Source of the DNA: Nymphaea colorata
Taxonomy: Eukaryota; Streptophyta; Magnoliopsida; Nymphaeales; Nymphaeaceae
DNA length: 64,000 bases
Assembly (NCBI RefSeq): GCF_008831285.2
Contig: NC_045145.1
Span: forward strand, 21,140,802-21,204,801
Direction: 5' to 3'
The translations under genes and the position numbers were made by a program. Of the stretch, positions 49,480-60,479 are shown piece by piece (position 1 is the stretch's first letter; every line of letters starts with the position of its first letter). The notes under the pieces were generated by a model that was not told the DNA's origin, ran no database searches, and saw nothing but the letters and a program-made list of their open reading frames with translations.

Positions 49480-49719
49480 GCCCACGGTCCACTAATAAAT
49501 TTAGTTTCCATTTGTTAGTGGGTTATGGCCATTTTGTTAATATCTCACTTGTCAGACGGCTTAATGTTTAATAGTTGAAAAGTTTTGTTTCAGTTTGTCT
49601 CAAATAGACAAATAGATAGCTGTTGTGATCAGGATACATATCTATTAAATCTATAATATATATATATATAGCCAGAGAGAGAAATCTGAACAATAACTCC
49701 AGGGTTTGTCAAATTAGCT

Positions 49720-50312
<593 letters not shown>

Positions 50313-50467
50313 AGCCATTCTCTTTTAGTCCTTCCCTAGACTCCTCCAAAATTTTACTAGTAAGCATAGCTTGTGTGCAGTTTCCCACTCTAGGAAAACA
50401 TTCACCCGGCATATTCTACAGGTAATTCCAGATTTTGTGGCCACCTTGTTTGTTTGTACCAATTTAC

Positions 50468-50700
50468 TTAGGAATGTCAATATATTCGATTTGAATAGAT
50501 ATTTGATTGAACCGCTCTCAAAAAATCAGATATAAAAAACTATTTTTTAATTATAAAATAATTTTTTAAATGTAAAATATATTTAATAATAATAAATATA
50601 TACTATTAAAACAAAAGAAAATTAAAAAAAAAATATTTTTAATGTTAAACAGGCCTAACCGGTCCGGGCTGGCCTGGCCCGGCCCGACGCCCACCCTTAC
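50468..50700. repeat. composite repeat: ATCCGAAT-type left arm, AT core, GGCCCG-type right arm
   Basis: The left end (GGAATGTCAATATATTCG) is the inverse of the 31.68-kb element end. The middle (about 50535-50645) is almost pure A/T. The right end (GGCCCGGCCCGACGCCCACC) matches the GGCCCG-type elements. Two repeat families are thus joined through an AT core. Confidence 0.6.
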
Positions 50701-51083
50701 TGGTAATGGATGTTGCCATTGTGACCAGAAGCCCACTCCATACAGTTGGTCTGGACGAAGGATTGCAACAAAGGGTAATGTAGAAACCATTTTGGGCATA
50801 TGGAGGAACTTGATCATGGGGATATACAGCAAAGAAACACAATGCTCTTTTATAGAGGGCACGCAGAACCAGGTGAGCAATGACATCTAAAGTTACTGCT
50901 TCAAGAAATATATCCTTGCTAATTTCAGCTACTTTAAAAATTGGTAGAATCAAATGCCTCTTTAAGAGAATCATGGTGCATCTTTTCTTATTTAAATCAG
51001 ACAATACATGTGTGAAACACAGCACTTTGGTCTGTGCGACCCACCACATAAGCTAACTATTGACACTAATAAATGTTGAGCAT

Positions 51084-51205
51084 CACTACAAAAAAAAAAA
51101 AAAATACAGCAACCAAAAAACGTTGGTAGAAGTGACACAAGCATGGGAAAACATTTTACCGATGGTTTGCTCAGGCGAATTACATCGGTAAATGTGTCAA
51201 CACAC
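51084..51205 (+). mobile_element. CACTA-type transposon terminus (partial)
   Basis: Begins CACTACAAAAAAA and is followed by subterminal words TTTACCGATGG and CATCGGTAAATGTG in opposite orientations, the pattern of CACTA (En/Spm) ends. The opposite terminus (ending in a TAGTG form) was not found nearby, so only one end or a badly decayed element remains. Confidence 0.5.
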
Positions 51206-51850
51206 TCTATATAATGACTATATCCTAATAATCAATCGTTTGAACAGCTTAAACAACTATCTAACAATAACCTATTTACTAATCAAACGAATATTTGATC
51301 ATTGTTATCTTTAAGTAAATGTTAGTTAATAGTTTTATTTCAGTTTATCTTAGATAGTTGTTAGATCAGGATCTACGTACATTGAGCGTGTGCAGATGTG
51401 ATATTTACCAGTACAACTATAACCCTTCCGAATACAAAGCAAGCTATTCAATAAACTTTATTGTACTTAACAAAACCCAAACATGGTTGCTGTTATTTGC
51501 ATATTAGGGTTTCACAGCCATCTAATTATTTAAATGTTGGTGCCTCTTTACTATTATTTTTTTCTTTTTAAAGTTCTGCCCTTCAAGGAACCTTTTGGCT
51601 CTACCAACTTGTAATAGAAACAATGATACTTACCTTACCAGCAATGCCTTTTTCACCCTTGCGAGTTTAGAGTGATAGCTACAGTGGCTGATGCAGATGT
51701 CATTTCCTCAAGATATGAAGGAAAATAATTGTTTTTACTGGAATGTATGCCTGCAATGAAGTCTATCACCAACCCTAGCTAGTTTGATGAAATAGTACCC
51801 AGTATATTAATCCAAACTCCAGCAACTCTATTAAATGCATAGTAATCCCG

Positions 51851-52249
51851 AGGGGTGAGCACCAGCCGAGTCAAACTCGAGTTCTGTTAACTCGAGCTTG
51901 GCTCAACTAATGAAACCTCGAGTTCGAGACTAGCTTGATGGAAGTACCTCGAGCTCAACTCGGTAGTTACGTGTTGAGCTCGACTTCGACTTGATTAAGG
52001 CATAACAAACTTCTTTGAGTAGAATTGATATTTATCGTTTTGTGTTGAGCTCAAGTTTGACTCGATTAAGGCTCGACAAACTCGATTAAGGCTCGAGTTT
52101 GACTTGACAGTACATGTTGAGTTGGAAGTCAACTCGATTATTTAACGAGTCGACTCATGAACTCGAGTTCGACTTATTAAGCAAATGACTTGGCTCGAAC
52201 TCATTCACGAGCCGAGCATTAACAAGTCGAGCTCATTATTCACTCCCAA
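51851..52249 (+). repeat. CTCGAG-type degenerate dispersed repeat, copy 3
   Basis: Starts AGGGGTGAGCACCAGCCGAG, carries the family core AGAATTGATATTTATCGTTT near 52020 and ends CTCATTATTCACTCCCA. The ends are weakly inverted. Orientation matches copy 2 and is opposite to copy 1. Confidence 0.75.
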
Positions 52250-52383
52250 TAATCCATCAAACAAATTGGTTGTCCATTGTTCTGTATCTCCAAGCCTTGT
52301 AAAGTCATGGTCAGCGGAATAGTTGTTGAGCCCTATTTAATTGGGAGTGTTTGTATATCAGATTTGAATTGAAAATTGAACGA

Positions 52384-52420
<37 letters not shown>

Positions 52421-52518
52421 CTCAAATGGAAGAAATGACATCCAGTTGGATTTGGATTTAGAATTAAACCAATGTCCAAATCGGATACAGATTTATCTTG
52501 AGAATTAATTTTCAGTTA

Positions 52519-53565
52519 GGTAGCGTTTGATGGCCAGAAATATGTTTCTAGAAAGAAGTTTCCAGAAATTTATTTCTGGAATTGGTGGATGAGAAATAAA
52601 ATTCCATATTTCCAAAACCATGTTGTGTTTGTTAACTTGAAAATTATTTTTCTAGAAACAAATTTTATGGTAGAATTGGTGAAAATGGTGCTCTGAAACC
52701 TTTGCAGAGGAGGAGGAGGAAGAAAGATGAAAGGAGGAAGAAGGGAAGGCGGGAGGAGGAAAGGATGCGGAGGCGGAAGAAGGGAGGAGGAAGAAAGGAG
52801 GGAGGAGAAAGAGGGAGGAAGAAGGGAAGGAGGGAGGAGAAACAAGGGAGGCGGCAGAGGGCTCACCGGTCGCACCTCCAGAAGCACCGCAAACCCTTGC
52901 AGAGACTGTTTCGCAACACCTGCAGCTTGCCGACCGGTGTCCTTCCTCGTGGTGGTAGAAGAATTCCTTTTCTTTTTTAGGTCTCACAGCAACAGAGAGG
53001 AGCATCTGCCGGCTGTCTCCCTCGCGTCGGTAACAGCTTCTTCCTCGCGCCGTAAAACGAGTCACGCTGGTTCCAGAGGCAGCCGAGTGAAGAGGAAGAC
53101 GGTTGACCAAAACCTTCCCTTCCCTTCTTCCACCTCCGCCTCCATCCCTCCTCCCTCCTTCCCTTCTTCCTCCTCCCTCCTTCTTTTCTTCCCCCTCCAC
53201 CTCCTTCCCTTCTTCCTCCTCCCTTCTTTCTTCCCTTCTTCCGCCTCCGCCTCTTTCCCTCCTCCCTCCTTCCCTTCTTCCTCCTCATTTCCTTCCCTTC
53301 TTCCTCCTTCCTCCTTCCTCCTTTCTTCCTCCTCCCTCCTTTCTCCTTCCCTTGCGATACGCGACCGTGTCCTAACAGTCCAAAAAAAAGTACCAGAAAT
53401 ATGTTTCCACCCCTCTCAGTAGAAATATGTTTCTGGAAACATATTTCTGGAATTGACCTGAATGGTTGAGAAAATAATTCCGCGTTTGATACGTTTGGAA
53501 CTATTGTAAAAACCAGAAAAAAGTTTCTGGTTCAATAGAGAAATTCCTGCCCATCAAACGCCCCC
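52519..53565. mobile_element. MITE of about 1.05 kb with opposed purine and pyrimidine tracts
   Basis: The left end reads GGTAGCGTTTGATGGCCAG; the right end on the minus strand is GGGGGCGTTTGATGGGCAG. Both are followed inward by GTTTCTGG-type words, as in the 27.7-kb MITE, so the two share a family. Plus-strand purine tract at about 52706-52862 and pyrimidine tract at about 53117-53352 are built from GGAGGAAGAAGG and its complement, so they could pair into a long stem. Between them (about 52863-53115) is GC-richer unique-looking sequence, possibly captured host DNA. Open frames of 90-231 codons here are compositional. Confidence 0.65.
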
Positions 53566-53574
53566 TAAATAAAG

Positions 53575-53876
53575 AGTTACTCAACCATCTGACCAAAGTT
53601 GTATATCTAAAAGAGATCGTGTTTCTTCTTTTTTTCATCTTAACTATTTATCATGGTAGATTAACTATTTATCATGGTAGATCGATGCTGTTTATATGGC
53701 TGGGTAACTATAAAAAGTTAGCTTCACCATTCAAATTATATACCATTCATATATGGGCCTCAAACTCCCTCCACCAAGCAACTGGTCTAGTCTAATTTGT
53801 ATCTCGTGTTCCATAAACATGCCACCTCCCTCATGTGACCTATGGAGACTTCAATTGTCTCGTTCAAACTATTGAA
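53575..53876 (+). repeat. diverged direct duplication, copy 2
   Basis: Partner of 49720-50312. It starts right after the right end of the 1-kb MITE and lacks the AT microsatellite, so it probably reflects the older, uninterrupted state. Confidence 0.8.
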
Positions 53877-53974
53877 ATTTATAAAATTAAAAAAGATCAA
53901 TTAAACTGAATTTATTTTATAAAGTTTTTAAGGATTAATGATTTTAGCTTTCCCAAATTATAAAATCCAACCTA

Positions 53975-54283
53975 AGGGCTGTTCATAAGCCAAGTAGAGC
54001 TCAAGTTGGGTCAGCTCGAGCTTGAACTCAACTAGTTCGAGATTACCTTATTTAGTTGCTACTCCTTTATCTATTATTTTATTGTAACTTCACATTCACT
54101 ATGTGATCGAGCATAATCGAGTTTAAGCAAGTCGAGCTCTTACAGCTCGCAAGTCGAGCTCTTACAGCTCGAGTACGAGCCAATTAATATTCGAGTGTAT
54201 ATTTGAACTTGAGCTCTTGAGTCGAGTTTTGGAGAGCAAGTTCAAATCGAGCTCAAGCTGGTTCGACTTGTCATACAACCCTT
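53975..54283 (+). repeat. CTCGAG-type degenerate dispersed repeat, copy 4 (diverged)
   Basis: Starts AAGGGCTGTTCATAAGCC and ends GACTTGTCATACAACCCTT. Internal words are GTCGAGCTC and GCTCAAG, with a repeated CAAGTCGAGCTCTTACAGCT at about 54129-54168. The ATTGATATTCATCG core of the other copies was not seen. Confidence 0.6.
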
Positions 54284-55759
54284 CTAAATATCAAAATTTC
54301 ATTTGGCCACTATAATTACATATATTATAGGTGACATAGTTGGGGGATAGATTTTACTTGTGTATGGTTTTGCATTTGAATTTAATCTGCGGCCAAAAAA
54401 AACCAACTCTAGGTGGACATTAAACTAGTCTGACAGAATTCAGTTTCAGAAATGTCCTAGTCCAAATCTGAACCATGTTCTACCTGATAGGGACTAGATT
54501 GGTAAAGCTTAGCTCAAAGCTTTTCCTACCTAAAAAGAAAGATGCTTTGTTCCTTTTTCTTTTCCTTTTCATATTGACCTGGTGCTTAACTGTTCTCTTT
54601 TTTGTTTTTTTATTAGTAGAACCAAAATTGCTACATGAGGGTTAGGGTATGTTTGCCAGGGTGTTACATTGGTGTCAAAGTCAGTTCAACACTCAAACAT
54701 GAGGTTTAAGCTGGAGGATTCTAACTCACTCCTAGCAACTTATGATGACTAAAACTTTTAGGGTGTTACAAGGAGTTTAGTTAACATTAAAATCTTCGGA
54801 ATCTGGAGGACAAGGGGAGTTGCAGAGGATATAAGGAGAAAACATTCAAAACCATTATTAAAATGTGGACCTCCTGTTATGCGCTTTCACATGATAATCT
54901 TGAATATGGATAATAATAATAAATAAAAAACGATAAGGAACCTACTTTGTTCTTCTAGCCCCAAAAAAGAGTGATTTTTTAGGTTGCTAAAAACATTCAA
55001 AACCATTATTAAAATTGCACAGCGACAGCACCCCTTCACTGACGCTAACGAAGCGTCTGTCACAAAACTAAAAAAATCTAGGGGGCATCCCTAACTCCAA
55101 AAAAGCTTCTTACTTGATATTGATATTTGTGAGTATTTTTTCTTATTTACATATTAGTTCCCTTAAAAAATCTAAAATTTTATACCTAGCAACTTTTAAG
55201 CATAATTTTCTTGCTCCGCCCCTACCCTATGGTTAATGGGTTTATAGCACTGTTTTGCCTTGTTGTCAAGGCCAGTATGAAGTATCTAATGTATGCTGAA
55301 TTTGTTCTTTTATCTCATTTCCGGTGTTGACGATGAAAACAAAATGCAAATTTGTGCAAATTGTCAATATAGAAAGTAATGTCGTTCGTCTTTCATTTCT
55401 ACGCATGTTTGACTTGCTTGGCAAGTATTCAGAATTGTGGGTGGCCAACCCCGACTATTTCTAAAGATGAAAGACAAGTTTTGCCTGATTATATGCGTCG
55501 ATGACTCTAAAGTCAATTGGCATGGTTTGCACTCTTTGAACTATGAGGCTGATACCCTTCATGTTTTTCAACACTTTCATCGTTTTGTTGTATACAAGGT
55601 CCTTTTTTTTTTTTTCTGCATAATTATCTTAGACTTAGAGACCATGACATTACGTAGTGTGTTGAGGGCCTTCTTTTGGGAGAGTGGAAGCCGTCAAAAA
55701 AGACTTTAATAAAATATAAACACCTTAATATATTTGTAACAATGAAAATGTATAAATTT

Positions 55760-58244
55760 AAGAGTAATACTTGCAGTCAGAGGCAACGCCAAGGGAGACC
55801 GGCAGTGAACCTGAGGTTCCCTTCATTATTTTAAAAATTATGTATAAATTTAAAAAAATTAATTTATTCAATATAAAATTTTTGAAAAACGATATATATT
55901 TTTAAACCATATATTTTCTCAGTATGTCCAGTACAAGGTAGTTCATTAATGCACAAATCAACTCATTAAGGATATCTTGTAAATTGAATTTTATAAGCCG
56001 CAAAAGCAATGACCATTAGTTACAAGTCCAATTTAAACATCTCATTTCCGTTATTTTTTTGTTATCCTATAGATTTCAACATTTCCATGGTGCATGAGGG
56101 CTAGGATGCTAATCAGGTTGAAAGCATATGTTCACAAGAAATAGTTAACTTCGAATAATATAGACATGCGTGCATTTTTTTTTTTAATTGTCCTGTAGAT
56201 TTGAATATTCGAATACGTTCGATTTGTGATAAAAAAACAACATGTTTTAGTTAAAAATCTCTCTCTTTCTCTCGAAGCGAACTTGTTGCTATTTCTCTCT
56301 CTCAAGATACAACTTTCATGAGTTTAGATCATTGAAACATATCTACATGGGGAATTCAAAGCCGCCATATATCGGATGTTGCGCCAGTTAAAATTTGTCA
56401 CTAAAAAGTACTCATTGAATTGTTAGTATTCATGCATTGGTTTATGATGTGATGACAGTCTATAGTGGCTTTTAACCATGATTTTTGGTTTTTCTAACAA
56501 CAGATTTTAAAATTTTACCCATCTGACAGCCGACCGGCACACGGCAGCATTGGCTTTACATACACACTATGTCACCATATTGCAGGGTGCGAGTGCTGGT
56601 GCCGATGTGGGTCTCAGAACGGCACATCTCAAAAAATTTAGGTGCGGCGGTGCGGCGAGGGTATTTTATTATTATTATTTTCTTAATTTATTATATATAT
56701 AACAGAATAAGCATATTATTACAATTTAATTATTAATGTATATAACATACTTGAATAATTGTATTGTATAGGAAAATATCAAAATAAGATATATTATATA
56801 AGTAATTTAGTAATATGACATTCTAACTGGGCTCAGGTGTGAGTCGGAGCCGCACCCATGTCTGGTGTGCACCCGACTCGATGCGGCAGTAAAATAGAAG
56901 AGTCCGGTGACTTAGCATACACATATATTACCAAATGATAGATCTAGTGAGTTAAATTATATCTTAATGACAAGGCAGTTTTTTTCATCCTGAGCTACGT
57001 CTTGTGGGGAATTATAAACTGACGGCTTTAATAATTAAGGATTTAATGGTAAAAAATCTTTTCACAAAACCAGTTTAAAACCAAAGCATGTATATGTTAC
57101 ATAAAAATTAGTGAGAAATCACCGATAAATCAGCATGTTAGGGGATGGGAGGATAAAGATTCATTTTGTGTTATTTAAGCTGTCTACATATTTTTTGTGG
57201 CTGAAGTAAGTTGTCTGAGAACCGTTCAGCAGCGTTCAATTTTTAAAGTAACTCCAAAACCCATTTTAAGTCATCCAAACAGAAACCAGGTTTTAAAGAG
57301 AGAACACCTGATTTTTGTCATGTTACCCAAACATGAAAATCAAGAATTTCAAAACTCGTTAAAAGAAATGGTTTTCACAAAATCAGGTTTTGACAAAACC
57401 ATTTTTTCATGGAGTTCATCCACCATTTTTTCATGGAGTTCATCCAAACGCTAACTTAACATTTTCGTTACTGTTTATATCTGAAGAAAGATTGTCTTCT
57501 TATGACGTAGAGTATTGTTCTTATGACGCTAACAATAAATCGAAGTACACTTGGGGTCATTACAATGCAACACTTTCATCATCCAAGACACAATTCATTA
57601 CCTTCTTCAGAAGCAGTGTTATGATGATGCATATATTTTGGTAACGCCAGCCATTCATTCAAAGAAGTACTTTTCATTTGAAACTGAAGTCATGTTTTAT
57701 CCAACCTTGAGAACTTATATGAATGAAGGCAACACTAGAAAACAACAAAGGAACTTATTGTAAATACAGAAAAGGGGACATGATCAATACGAGCCCACTC
57801 GACAATATGTGGAACAAGACACGCTATAAGACACCTATGTAACCCACATTTTATTCCCATTGTCATCTAACTTAAATAAGTAACCCTATCGTGAACTATA
57901 TGTCTTCTCAGTGTACTTACTTCATCGTTTCATCCAACAGATACGTCCACTAATGGTGCTTTACTTAGAGCCGTAAAGCACGTGGATCCCTTGAACATCG
58001 TCGGAACTCAGCTCCACCTTCCTCACGCCAGCGCCAATTGACGGATACATGCCTGCGCTTTCATCGGCAGAATGGCCGAGCCCAAGAAGATGGCCGACTG
58101 CCACCGATTCGAGATCCACTCCGTTCGTCCGAGTGGCGTCAAGCAGCCAGGTCTCCATGATCTCCGCTGTAAAAAGCAATTTGTAGATCGGCTACTTCGC
58201 CCTCAGAGGCTTCAGCGAATTGGAACGGCGACACTGCTGCCCAC
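55760..58244 (+). repeat. segmental duplication, copy 2 (about 2.5 kb)
   Basis: Direct repeat of 44213-47222 with scattered substitutions and the 560-bp internal difference noted there. A local duplication of CCATTTTTTCATGGAGTTC occurs at about 57399-57443. Shared sequence ends near 58244, where this copy continues into more of the matrixin domain while copy 1 turns into the inverted arm. Confidence 0.9.
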
Positions 58245-58500
58245 TTGGCGAACGCTGCAGAGAAGACAGACCGCAGCTGCTCTGCTCCATATTGCTGGTT
58301 GTCGGTAGAGAAGGTGTACTTGAGATTACGTTGAGAATCCGGCCACCGGGGCATGTCTGGAAATAATGCGTAATGCATGACGAAATGGCCGACACCGGGG
58401 AAGTACCGGTGGCGGCCGGACTTCATCAAGTTGGTGCCATTGACAATGTCTGCGACACGGCATCTGGGCTGGATAAGCTTCTGATTCTTCTCTCGTCGAC
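57961..58500 (-). pseudogene. MMP-like: matrix metalloproteinase fragment, longest catalytic copy
   Basis: The minus strand encodes, from about 58490 down, LIQPRCRVADIVNGTN (the cysteine-switch region, normally PRCGVPD, with Gly changed to Arg), then [48 protein letters not shown], then a frame break. The second frame resumes with [32 protein letters not shown] and ends VLYGSK plus stop at 57961. The FDADE-containing segment is deleted at the frame break, and HEI is deleted from the zinc site (junction 58095/58096), as in the other two copies. The signal peptide and most of the prodomain are absent, and the open sequence up to 58720 shows no MMP similarity. This is a pseudogene and the best proxy for the parent of the 46.9-kb copy. 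Confidence 0.88.
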
Positions 58501-60085
58501 CAGCAGAATTCGCGTGAGAGTTATTGGGTCGGTAGTCTGTTCGTCTTGTTGGAGATTGACTCAACAAACTTAAGAATTTGTTGAACAACTTAGCACATAG
58601 TGGACGGTAGAAAAATATTTCTGCTGTCTTGTCAAACAAGAAGAGAAGAAGTTGGAGAGGAAGGCGGCAAGAGAAAAAGGGACACAAAGATAAGGGAGTT
58701 TCAACCTTTTGAATCCTCAAGCATAGGAACGAATGTGGCCAAGCATGCTTACATGCATTCGGTGAGGGCCTACCCTATTAGTTTCTCTAGCGACCCATAA
58801 CCAATAAGCCTAGATGACCAAGATGGCAAGATAGCCTAGAGAGTCTCGGGAACCTTGACAGAAGTCTAAGCAAGGTTTGACTACATAGGCAGCCACTAGT
58901 TTGTTTGGGACCTTAAGGTGCAACCAGTCTAGTTAATGCAGTCTAATAACACTCTGAAGTTTGGGCATAGTTGTGCGAAAGAATACAAAGATTTTTTTAA
59001 TACTATAATGTGTTACACTGAAGGATATAAAAGAAACACAGAAACGATTTTTTTTTTATAGGAGCGGAGGATCCCATGAAGCTATCTCTGTGTAGGTCAT
59101 CTGAATATTGTAGTGAATTGAGACGCTTGTCGAGGTGACCTGATTCTTATCTCAAAGAAGTGCACTTGGGTTAGAATGAGTTCCTCAAGCTGAATTCTTT
59201 GCACATTGTTACTTCCCTTTAATAGCCAACTGCTTAACTGAATCTGGAAAAGTTAGAGATCGATTTGACAACCTGACATCATATGCATTTTAGGTTTTTA
59301 GCAAATAGCAATAAAGAAATCATCTACAACCTCATGTGTGGCCTTATATTCATTACTGTCTAAATAGTGCTGGCTATGTTAGTGACCTAGATGCATAAAG
59401 TTGGCGGTTTAGGAATATTTTTCTGTAAAGATGGGTTAAACTTTAAAGTTTAAAGGTAAAAGCAGAAGTGGAAGGCCATTATAATGTATGTAAGCTGATC
59501 TTATAGAAATTCCTGTTGGAGACACATAAAAGATTTATGGAGAAGGTTGTTGAGCTTGATCATCATACACAGTGCTGCGGGGTATTTTGTGCAAATATGT
59601 ATAACGGAAAAATGACTGGGCAGCTGAATTGGATTCCCATGTTCGTCATAGGGAGGCTTAGTTTGTTTATGCAAATAGTAAGTATTCAAGATACTTGAAT
59701 AAGAAAGAGTGTGAATATCATTTTAAAAGACAATGATTTGCATAAAAATGCCCTTATCTCATTTAATGACATTTTTGGACCATTGGCAAAGTAGATCCAT
59801 ATTTTGGACCATAAGCAAGAAATAGTAAATCATTTTTGGTTATGTTCAATGGACCTGAGTTTGATAATATTAGCATAATATTTCTTCTAATTTCTAAATG
59901 GTGATTAGGATCCAGTTGATTGTGATTACTGCAAACAGCTTATACTCATAAAAGTTGAGCTTCTGCAAATTGATAAACCAGGGTTTTGGTCATCAGTGAA
60001 TGGCAATGGAAGCGTAGCATGTATGCTATTCTATTATAGAAAATCAAAGAAAATAATTTCCATCATTTTGCTTGTCCTTGTGCAG

Positions 60086-60475
60086 AGCTGGTTACATGTT
60101 CCTTTTAATTGAGAGGGCAAAGAAATGCTTGGATTTTTCAGCAACCCTCTACATCATTCATCTTTTCATGTGCCTTGTATATGGAGGTTGGCCATCTTCA
60201 TTCACATGGTGGATTGTGAACGGCACTGGTTTTGCAATAATGGCATTGCTTGGTGAATGGCTGTGTATAAGACGTGAGTTACGGGAAATTCCTATTACTC
60301 GTTTGCGTAAGTCATACTCTTTTTTCTCTTCAAAAATATGTACAGCATGCAATGTGAACTTCCTGAGTCAAAATTTCTTCAATATTTGATGATTTAACAC
60401 TCTTTTGTTATTTTAACCTCTTCATCATAAGTTTGCTGTTTTACAGGAACCAATACCATGATTGCTATTTACTGA
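60086..60475 (+). CDS. SYS1-like: SYS1-like Golgi membrane protein, last two exons only
   Basis: Exon 60086-60306 encodes AGYMFLLIERAKKCLDFSA, then LYIIHLFMCLVYGGWPSS, WWIVNGTGFAIMALLG and CIRRELREIPITRLR; exon 60447-60475 adds TNTMIAIY and TGA. Splice sites are good (TTGTGCAG before 60086, GTAAGT at 60307, TTTTACAG before 60447) and phases agree. The match is to the second half of plant SYS1, a four-helix Golgi/TGN membrane protein that recruits ARL/ARF-related GTPases for vesicle traffic; two hydrophobic helices are visible here. The first half (about 75 residues, starting MFYG in relatives) is missing. I searched 58800-60085 by eye and found no matching exon. Either the 5' exons lie beyond a large repeat-filled intron, or this is a truncated copy. 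The coding part seen is undamaged. Confidence 0.75.
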
Positions 60476-60479
60476 AAGT

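Noticed and set aside
52652-53422. Open frames of up to 231 codons rich in Arg/Gly/Glu or Pro/Ser/Phe
   Set aside because: They are translations of purine and pyrimidine tracts in a MITE; both strands are open for compositional reasons.
54650-54700. ATTGGTGTCAAAGTC after GGGTGTTAC, resembling the initiator-Met tRNA primer site of LTR retrotransposons
   Set aside because: Two or more mismatches to TGGTATCAGAGC and no LTR or coding motif nearby; too weak to call.
59516-59698. 60-codon frame upstream of the SYS1-like exons
   Set aside because: Does not match the missing SYS1 N-terminal half or any family I recognise; no splice link to 60086.
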